A DNA stretch of 7,702 nucleotides from an uncultured Planctomycetaceae bacterium (GTDB lineage: Bacteria > Planctomycetota > Planctomycetia > Pirellulales > Pirellulaceae). The DNA lies in contig CAIXSC010000741.1 of assembly GCA_903921945.1 (NCBI GenBank), positions 1 to 7,702 on the forward strand, in the 5' to 3' direction. The notes beneath the pieces were generated by a model. That model had not been told where the DNA came from. It saw only the letters and a list, made by a program, of their open reading frames with translations, and ran no database searches. Both the position numbers and the translations under genes were made by a program. The number at the start of each line of letters is the position of its first letter. Position 1 is the stretch's first letter. Of the stretch, positions 1 through 4,672 are shown one piece after another.

Positions 1-45
1 CCAGTCGCCGGATTGCCAGTCGCCGGATTGCCAGTCGCCGGAGCG
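1..45 (-). repeat. 15-base tandem repeat in the 3' part of the parvulin gene
   Basis: Two identical 15-base units (1-15, 16-30) and a third differing at its last three bases (31-45) are visible. They encode ATGNP units after the second parvulin module. The array touches the window edge, so its true length cannot be seen. It probably forms a flexible tail. Confidence 0.85.
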
Positions 46-2156
46 CCACCCGGCGCCACGAAGGCGGCCGGAGCGGTGGTGCCGTTCCCGCGAATCGGTT
101 TGCCAGAGGTTGTGGTGCCTGCCAGGAAATTGTCCACCTGGGCCAATTCCTTCAAGCGATCGAATTCCTTCGACATCGCCAGCCGGCTCTTCTTTTCCAC
201 GAGATCCTTGATGAGTTCTTTGCGCACTTCTTCAGTGAACTCATGGACCACCGGCTTCGTCCGGCCCAGGCAACGCATGATGATGAACTTGTCGTTCATC
301 GACACGATCGACGACAGCTCGCCCGGCTTCATGCGAAACGCCGTTTCTTCCAACAGCGGTTGTCCGCCATGGCGGCGAATGGGAGGCACCTTCCCGAAGT
401 TGGAACGCGACGAAGGCTCGATCGAGTATTGGCTGGCCAATTCGCCGAAGAAGTTGTTCGTCGGATTGTCCCGCGCCATTTCCCAGACCTGCTGGGCCTG
501 CCGCTGATTGCCCAGCACAATCGCCAACGCCTCGACCCGTTCGCCGTAGTTTGATTCGAAGCCGCGTTGCAAGTCCTCTTCCGTAATCGTGACGCTGTTG
601 CCGGCCAGCTTCTTCAGCGCGGCGCTCGGCCATACCGCATCGCGAACATAGAGGTCGACCGTCGCGCCATCCTTTTCCGTGATATTTTTAAGCCATGCAT
701 CGATATCCGGCGAGCCGTCCGGTTTGAGGTAGCCATACGAGTCGGCGGCTCGGGCGACTTCTTCCTGGATGTCATTGTCGTCGACAGCCTTGTTCCGCTT
801 CTTCAGCTCTTGCGTCAGGATCCGGCGATTGACCTCGCCGTCGAGCACTGTCATGCCATGCCGAGTGATGCATTCCTCGGACAAATAGCGAACGGTGATC
901 GCTTGGCCGTTCACCGTGGCCGCCACTCCAGGCTGCTGCTTTTGCTTCGCCGCATCGCCGTACAGGATCTCGACCCGCGCCTCGTCCTGGAGCTTCTTGA
1001 AGAGTTCGGCGGAAACGGTCCGCGTTTTTTGATCGCGGATGCGGTCTTTCAGCTTTTCCTGGGCCTCCTTCAATTGTGGACCGCCCAGATAGGTCGCTTC
1101 GAGGTGCTCTTCGCACTTGATGATCAGGTGCTGGTTCGCGATCGGGATGATCGGTGAAATCTGGCCCTTCTTGAGGCTGAACGCCATCTTCTCGATCGTC
1201 GCGTCCCCGACATGCCGACGGACCGGCGGCACCAGTCCCATGACGCTGGCGCTGGAATCCTCCGAGTTGTCTTTGGCGAGCGCTCCGAAGTCTTCGGGAG
1301 CGGCGACCGCCTTCCGATGCAGCTCCTCGGCCTTCTTGCGGCTGCTCACCGAAATCACGCGGACCCGCACCTTCTCGCCGTATTCGGCTTCGAACGCTTT
1401 CTTCAGTTCCTCGGCGGTGATCACCATCTGATCGCTCGCCAGTCCGCGCAGGGCCAGTGCCGGCCAAATGATCTCGCGACGGTAATCGCCCGGCGAGATG
1501 TTGCGTTCCTCTTCCAACAGTTGCAACCAGCGGTCAGTCGACAAACCGAACTTCTCCGCGATCCGCTTCACTTCATCGTTGACGTCCTGTTCGGTGATCT
1601 TCACCCCTTTCGCCAAGCACGCCTGATGGATCAAGTGCTTATTGACGATGCTCTCCAGAACCTCGCGGCCGTAACGCTCAAGGCACGCCTGAGCCAGTTC
1701 CTGCCGGGTGATCTGCTCGTTGTTCACCATCGCCACCACCGCCAGTTCTTTGTCGGCGCTGGTCGCGCCAGCCGGCTGCACGGTCCGCGGAGCCGCGGCG
1801 GTTTTTGTTGGAGTGCTCGTAGATGACGCGGCCGTGGACGGCGCGTTCGTGGATGAAGCGGCCTTGGCGGGCGCGGTCCTCAACCCCGAGCTAGCGGTGG
1901 CTGGTTGAGTTGCCGAAGGCGTGCCTCGCGCGGCTGGATTGGTGACTGCGGCATTGGTGGCCGCTGGTCCCGTTTTGCCGTAGTTCGGCGCGGCTGGCGA
2001 AGTGCGCGGGGCCTGAGCCGTCGCGGATTCCGGCCGCCAAGAGGCATTCATTGCCAACGCCAAAGCGGCGATCGCTCCTAGGCCGATCGCCCACCACACC
2101 GCTTGTGCCCGCCGCCCCGCCGGACGACGCAAAGACTCCGCATCCATGCCAGTCAT
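1..2156 (-). CDS. Membrane-anchored SurA/PpiD-like parvulin (PpiC-type) chaperone with duplicated domain, 3' end missing
   Basis: The frame is open from the ATG at 2156 to the left edge: 718 full codons and no stop, so the C-terminus lies outside. A GGAG nine bases before the ATG supports this start. Residues 19-37 form one hydrophobic helix (membrane anchor or uncleaved signal), followed by an Ala/Thr/Ser/Pro linker (about 41-135). Then come two copies of one module, about 142-350 and 412-632. Each has a SurA-N-like helical part ('VNNEQITRQEL', 'VNGQAITVRYL') and a parvulin-like part ('FGALAKDNSED...MAFSLKKGQIS', 'FGELASQYSIE...TAFRMKPGELS'). This family binds unfolded envelope proteins and, when active, isomerises X-Pro bonds. 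The usual strand-1 His is absent in both copies (Val267 and Leu544 by my alignment). The C-terminal His survives only in copy 1 (His343; Lys623 in copy 2). I therefore infer a chaperone or scaffold with weak or no isomerase activity. One anchor plus degenerate parvulin recalls PpiD. The last visible residues are an ATGNP repeat. Confidence 0.9.
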   Translation of the reverse strand, partial: MTGMDAESLRRPAGRRAQAVWWAIGLGAIAALALAMNASWRPESATAQAPRTSPAAPNYGKTGPAATNAAVTNPAARGTPSATQPATASSGLRTAPAKAASSTNAPSTAASSTSTPTKTAAAPRTVQPAGATSADKELAVVAMVNNEQITRQELAQACLERYGREVLESIVNKHLIHQACLAKGVKITEQDVNDEVKRIAEKFGLSTDRWLQLLEEERNISPGDYRREIIWPALALRGLASDQMVITAEELKKAFEAEYGEKVRVRVISVSSRKKAEELHRKAVAAPEDFGALAKDNSEDSSASVMGLVPPVRRHVGDATIEKMAFSLKKGQISPIIPIANQHLIIKCEEHLEATYLGGPQLKEAQEKLKDRIRDQKTRTVSAELFKKLQDEARVEILYGDAAKQKQQPGVAATVNGQAITVRYLSEECITRHGMTVLDGEVNRRILTQELKKRNKAVDDNDIQEEVARAADSYGYLKPDGSPDIDAWLKNITEKDGATVDLYVRDAVWPSAALKKLAGNSVTITEEDLQRGFESNYGERVEALAIVLGNQRQAQQVWEMARDNPTNNFFGELASQYSIEPSSRSNFGKVPPIRRHGGQPLLEETAFRMKPGELSSIVSMNDKFIIMRCLGRTKPVVHEFTEEVRKELIKDLVEKKSRLAMSKEFDRLKELAQVDNFLAGTTTSGKPIRGNGTTAPAAFVAPGGAPATGNPATGNPAT

Positions 2157-2165
2157 GTTCGGTAA

Positions 2166-2169
2166 CTCC
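2166..2169 (-). promoter_or_regulatory. Shine-Dalgarno (GGAG) of the parvulin gene
   Basis: GGAG on the minus strand ends nine bases before the ATG at 2156. That spacing favours the ATG at 2156 over a second in-frame ATG three codons downstream (2147). Confidence 0.5.
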
Positions 2170-2220
2170 ATTCACCGAGTCTTGAGTCGGACGCGGTGCG
2201 ACAACGCCCGCGACGCTCGC

Positions 2221-2266
2221 GCCCCGGCGAACCACCCGCTCCGCGCGTGGTCCTCCTCCCCGGGGC
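2221..2266 (-). other. GC-rich stem-loop in the leader of the parvulin gene
   Basis: GCCCCGG (2221-2227) can pair with CCGGGGC (2260-2266), and ACCAC (2231-2235) with GTGGT (2247-2251) inside it. The structure lies between the proposed promoter and the start codon, so it would sit in the 5' untranslated region. A role in regulation or mRNA stability is only a guess, since GC-rich sequence forms such stems by chance. Confidence 0.35.
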
Positions 2267-2284
2267 AATTTATCAAGCGGGCGA

Positions 2285-2314
2285 AGTATAGGAAATCTGG
2301 CCGAATCGAGACAA
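2285..2314 (-). promoter_or_regulatory. Candidate sigma-70-type promoter of the parvulin gene
   Basis: On the minus strand TTGTCT (2314-2309) and TATACT (2290-2285) are separated by 18 bases. The -10 box matches the consensus at five of six positions and the -35 box at four of six. Transcription would start near 2277 and give a leader of about 120 bases. The local sequence is more A+T-rich than its surroundings. Planctomycete promoters are poorly defined, so this rests on the general bacterial consensus. Confidence 0.5.
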
Positions 2315-2515
2315 TATCACTTCAGTTACCCGTGAACGGCGGCCGATAACCGCCCATTCCAGTGGAGTCACGGGCTTCGCCGAATGAACTTGCTCGGCCG
2401 ATAAGGCTGATCTGCTGAATCCACTCGTTGGACTCAAGTCACCATCGCAACCGTATCCTTTGGATTCACCGAATCCGGTCAATCCGCGGATTCCACTGAT
2501 TTCACCAGCCTCGCC

Positions 2516-2546
2516 GACTTGCTCGACTGAGCTGACTTGCTCGACT
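2516..2546. repeat. 13-base direct repeat, 18-base period
   Basis: GACTTGCTCGACT occurs identically at 2516-2528 and 2534-2546 in the non-coding spacer. Role unknown. Confidence 0.7.
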
Positions 2547-2587
2547 TGGTCGGCTTGCCCGATCTCGCCAATTCCTGGTTTTCGCTC

Positions 2588-2641
2588 GAGGAACTCCGAC
2601 AAGCCCACGATTGGGAGGAACTCCGACAGGCCCGCGATCGG
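2588..2641. repeat. Imperfect 27-base tandem repeat
   Basis: Two adjoining 27-base units (2588-2614 and 2615-2641) begin with the same 14 bases, GAGGAACTCCGACA, and differ at three positions. The end of the second unit also forms the left arm of the neighbouring hairpin. Confidence 0.8.
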
Positions 2642-2657
2642 CAGGGGCCGATCGCGG
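2632..2657 (-). terminator. Perfect 11-bp hairpin after the transglutaminase-like gene, possible terminator
   Basis: CCGCGATCGGC (2632-2642) and GCCGATCGCGG (2647-2657) are exact reverse complements around a four-base loop. The hairpin begins 37 bases after the stop codon of the transglutaminase-like gene. The position fits a terminator or a 3'-end stabiliser, but no U-run follows on either strand, so a classical intrinsic terminator is not proven. Confidence 0.5.
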
Positions 2658-2694
2658 ACGCTCTGTGGTTCGCACCACCTACCGACGATCACCA

Positions 2695-4029
2695 CTAATT
2701 GGCCGCTTCCGGCTTCGCCTCGGCCGCCGCACCCTCGGGCTTCGCTTCCGGCTTCGCTGGCGACTCGGCAGGCTTCGCCTCAGCAGCCGGCTTTGCTTCG
2801 GCCGGTTTTGCCTCGGTCGGTTTTGCTTCGGCGGCCGGTTTCGCTTCGGCCGGCTTGGCTTCCGCAGCCGGTTTTGCTTCGGTTGTCGGCTTGGCTTCAG
2901 CCGGCTTCGCTTCGGCGGCGGGCTTCGCATCATCCGCTGGCTTGGCTTCGGCCGGTTTGGCTTCGGCGGCCGGCTTGGCTTCGGGGGCCGATTCCTCGGG
3001 CAGTTCGATGGCGTCTTCAGGCGTGGGGTTGATGTTCAGCCACTTGTTGCGAGTCGCTTCCGGAACCGAGTCGCGCCAGATGGACAAAACTTCCGCCACG
3101 TTCAAATGCGGGTTGCCCCGAGCGTTGCCTTCCTGGCCGCCTTGCACCGGCATCAGCGGCGCCCACAACATGTCGATCTGCTGGCTGTCGCCGTAGTACG
3201 ATCCGCCCGTAATCACGCCCTCGGCGTTCAAGTCGAGCGTGTAGTGGAAATACATGTTGCGGCGGAAGTCCGGCCCCTTCTGGTATTCGCGGGGCGTGTT
3301 CATCGTGTACGTGACCGTCGTCTGCGCCTCGTAACGACGCTCCGACAGTTTCGTCAATCGCGACGTGTATTTGTAAAGCGGGTAGTTGATCACGACTTCG
3401 CCCAAAGCCGATTCCAAACCCAAAGGATGCTCGCCACGGCCCACCCAATTGGCCAGCACCACATGCAAAATGCCCGGGTTGATCGACGGATCAAGTCCTC
3501 CCAGGAACTCGCTGTTCGAGTACATGTAGATTTCCGCCAGCAACCCCTTGATGTCGGCAGGCGTGAAAGTCACGCCGTTACGCACCACCGAGTACACCGG
3601 CTCGGCATGACGGATGCTTGCCGCTGTCCAGCCGTTGCAGTGGCCATGCCAGCCCGGCGTCCGCGAGGCGGCTAAGCGACCTAAAAGCCCACGTCGCCCC
3701 GACGCGCCACCCCGGCCTCCTCCTCCCGTATCCTGACGCTCCCAGCCGGCATTCACGGGACGGCCACCATGGAACGCTTGGTCATACCGCGCCATCGCTT
3801 GCGAGGTGCCGCCCGCTCGATCCGGATAATCGTGGCCCGAGTAGGGAATGCGGTGGGCCGGAACGCCCCCCGAGGCCGGCAGGTCAGCCAGCTTCATTTC
3901 CAATTCCGAGCCCCACCAATGGCGATACGCGTCCTGCTGCATCCGCAGCTCTTCGGACGACATCGGAGCGGCGGCAACCGTCGCCACCGCGGTTAGCCAC
4001 ACCAAGCCCACGCAAACCAGTCGACGCAT
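2695..4029 (-). CDS. Secreted transglutaminase-elicitor-like protein with AEAKP-repeat tail
   Basis: Predicted 444 residues. The ATG at 4029 is chosen because it directly opens a signal peptide (about 1-21, RR then a hydrophobic core ending TVAAAP). A GTG 18 codons upstream would bury that signal. No Shine-Dalgarno is visible. Residues 127-138 (WHGHCNGWTAAS) carry the probable nucleophile Cys131. It is followed by PADIKGLLAEIY (157-168), NPGILHVVLANWVG (184-197, probable catalytic His189) and YFHYTLDLNAEGVITGG (260-276). Their order fits the bacterial relatives of the Phytophthora transglutaminase elicitor family (papain-like fold), which join Gln to Lys side chains. The catalytic acid is not clear by eye. 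A Gly/Arg-rich stretch (101-119) precedes the Cys. Residues 349-444 are AEAKP/AAEAKP repeats. The terminator upstream suggests separate transcription from the HCQK mini-gene, but I found no clear promoter. Family assignment is from motifs; activity is inferred. Confidence 0.85.
   Translation of the reverse strand: MRRLVCVGLVWLTAVATVAAAPMSSEELRMQQDAYRHWWGSELEMKLADLPASGGVPAHRIPYSGHDYPDRAGGTSQAMARYDQAFHGGRPVNAGWERQDTGGGGRGGASGRRGLLGRLAASRTPGWHGHCNGWTAASIRHAEPVYSVVRNGVTFTPADIKGLLAEIYMYSNSEFLGGLDPSINPGILHVVLANWVGRGEHPLGLESALGEVVINYPLYKYTSRLTKLSERRYEAQTTVTYTMNTPREYQKGPDFRRNMYFHYTLDLNAEGVITGGSYYGDSQQIDMLWAPLMPVQGGQEGNARGNPHLNVAEVLSIWRDSVPEATRNKWLNINPTPEDAIELPEESAPEAKPAAEAKPAEAKPADDAKPAAEAKPAEAKPTTEAKPAAEAKPAEAKPAAEAKPTEAKPAEAKPAAEAKPAESPAKPEAKPEGAAAEAKPEAAN
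2698..2985 (-). repeat. Degenerate 15/18-base repeats encoding the AEAKP tail
   Basis: The last 96 codons of the transglutaminase-like gene consist of AEAKP (15-base) and AAEAKP (18-base) units with variants such as ADDAKP, TTEAKP and ESPAKPEAKP. The tail is rich in Ala, Lys, Glu and Pro, with no hydrophobic cluster and no sorting signal. It is probably an extended charged linker or wall-binding segment. Codon choice varies between units, which argues for an old array. Confidence 0.85.
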
Positions 4030-4136
4030 GACGGAGGTCCCCAAGGAGATCGACAACTCGCTCTGAAAGCCCTCCTGGCTCACAAGACCGCCCCGTCCCT
4101 TGACGTCCAGCTTGAGGCGGCAAACGCAATCTTAGA

Positions 4137-4178
4137 ACAGAAAAACCCCCGGTGTGACGGCGCGTCAAACCGAGGGTT
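4137..4178 (-). terminator. Rho-independent terminator of the HCQK mini-protein gene
   Basis: On the minus strand a 10-pair outer stem (4178-4169 with 4153-4144, one G-U pair) encloses, after a single mismatch, a 5-pair inner stem (4167-4163 with 4159-4155) with a CGC loop. TTTTTCTG follows directly (from 4145 downward). It starts 38 bases after the TAA at 4219-4217. Stem, U-run and position all agree, and it should insulate the mini-gene from the transglutaminase-like gene downstream. Confidence 0.85.
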
Positions 4179-4216
4179 CAGGTTGATCTGTGAGCACCGC
4201 GACCACTCAGCAGCGC

Positions 4217-4417
4217 TTACTTCTGGCAGTGCTTTTGGCAATGCTTCTGGCAGTGCTTTTGGCAATGCTTCTGGCAGTCCTTCTGGCAGTGCTTTTGAAT
4301 CGGGCACGGCTTCTGAACCGGGCACGGCTTCTGGATCGGGGTGTCGCCAGCCGAAGCGGCAACCGTCATTCCGAGAACCAGCACCGCGGCGCACACGATC
4401 GCGCAGAACTTACGCAT
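4217..4417 (-). CDS. Secreted Cys/His/Gln/Lys repeat mini-protein (HCQK repeats)
   Basis: Predicted 66 residues. The ATG at 4417 has an AGGAGA seven bases upstream and directly opens a signal peptide (MRKFC, hydrophobic core, cleavage after ASA at 23). An in-frame ATG at 4468 would add 17 residues that spoil the signal. The mature part is 43 residues: GDTP, two QKPCP units, IQK, then six HCQK-type units (one is DCQK), ending right at the stop. It holds eight Cys, five His and nine Gln-Lys dipeptides, with almost no hydrophobic residue and no known fold. I do not recognise a family. The spacing of Cys and His suggests metal binding or disulfide cross-linking. The QK pairs suggest a substrate for the transglutaminase-like protein encoded next. 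Both roles are inference. The gene appears monocistronic, with its own ribosome site, possible promoter and strong terminator. Confidence 0.88.
   Translation of the reverse strand: MRKFCAIVCAAVLVLGMTVAASAGDTPIQKPCPVQKPCPIQKHCQKDCQKHCQKHCQKHCQKHCQK
4220..4291 (-). repeat. Six 12-base units (HCQK), mostly a 24-base higher-order repeat
   Basis: Six in-frame 12-base units encode HC/DC-QK. Read in the coding direction, units 3-6 alternate CATTGCCAAAAG and CACTGCCAGAAG exactly, making two copies of a 24-base unit. Units 1 and 2 are CACTGCCAGAAG and GACTGCCAGAAG. The pattern points to recent duplication of a unit pair, so copy number may vary among strains. Confidence 0.92.
4292..4339 (-). repeat. 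18-base repeat encoding QKPCP units
   Basis: Two 18-base units (4292-4309, 4310-4327) and a partial third (4328-4339) encode [IV]-Q-K with P-C-P spacers. They differ only at wobble positions and the I/V codon. They join directly to the 12-base HCQK array and share its QK codons. Confidence 0.85.
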
Positions 4418-4424
4418 GGACAAG

Positions 4425-4430
4425 TCTCCT
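4425..4430 (-). promoter_or_regulatory. Shine-Dalgarno (AGGAGA) of the HCQK mini-protein gene
   Basis: AGGAGA lies seven bases before the ATG at 4417. It is the best ribosome site in the window and fixes the start in front of the signal peptide. Confidence 0.8.
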
Positions 4431-4467
4431 GTGTTGCTGAACAAATTTCCTGGACGGAACGGCCGCA

Positions 4468-4496
4468 AAGATAACGCATGCCTCCCGCTTTTTCCA
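4468..4496 (-). promoter_or_regulatory. Weak candidate promoter of the HCQK mini-protein gene
   Basis: TGGAAA (4496-4491) and TATCTT (4473-4468) are 17 bases apart on the minus strand; each matches the sigma-70 consensus at four of six positions. An A+T patch (AAAATTTTAA, about 4512-4521) lies just upstream. The 255-base spacer 4418-4672 must hold the promoter if the gene is transcribed alone, but the exact boxes are uncertain. Confidence 0.35.
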
Positions 4497-4672
4497 TAGT
4501 GCGCAATCGGAAAATTTTAAGGCGCGCTCAAGTTTTCCCCCATACGTCCAGTTGTCGTCGCGAACTCGCGGACCATGCTCGCCACCGACGTCGGAAACAG
4601 CGATCCTGAAAGAGATTGCGCCGCGAACATCGCGCGACCGACGCTAACGCCGCGGACGCCGGGCGACCGTCG

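Larger units (their letters stand above)
2157..2694. other. 538-base intergenic region with short repeats
   Basis: I see no convincing gene here. It separates the transglutaminase-like gene from the parvulin gene. From right to left it holds a perfect hairpin (2632-2657), an imperfect 27-base direct repeat (2588-2641), a 13-base direct repeat (2516-2528, 2534-2546), a patch of GGATT/AATCC motifs (about 2462-2492) including the palindrome AATCCGCGGATT (2481-2492), and a GGCCGATAA pair (2341-2349, 2396-2404). The candidate promoter and leader of the parvulin gene follow at about 2315-2157. A minus-strand frame starting with GTG at 2695 stays open to 2273. It translates into low-complexity repeats, lacks a ribosome site and runs over the promoter, so I do not call it a gene. 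Confidence 0.6.

Noticed and set aside
772..1467. Minus-strand open frame of 231 codons
   Set aside because: It overlaps the parvulin gene in another frame and encodes an Arg/Gly-rich protein without motifs.
2273..2695. Minus-strand open frame (140 codons) whose GTG overlaps the stop of the transglutaminase-like gene
   Set aside because: The translation is low-complexity and mirrors the DNA repeats, there is no ribosome site, a perfect hairpin lies near its start and the parvulin promoter lies near its end.
2611..3675. Plus-strand open frame of 354 codons
   Set aside because: It is antisense to the transglutaminase-like gene; its Arg/Leu/Phe/Gly-rich protein is the complement of the AEAKP repeats and it has no recognisable domain.
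4220..4339. CRISPR-like regular repeats
   Set aside because: The units are 12 and 18 bases, contiguous without spacers and in frame with a coding sequence.
4585..4594. 10-base palindrome CCGACGTCGG downstream of the propeller gene
   Set aside because: Too short and with no partner site or U-run to call it an operator or terminator.
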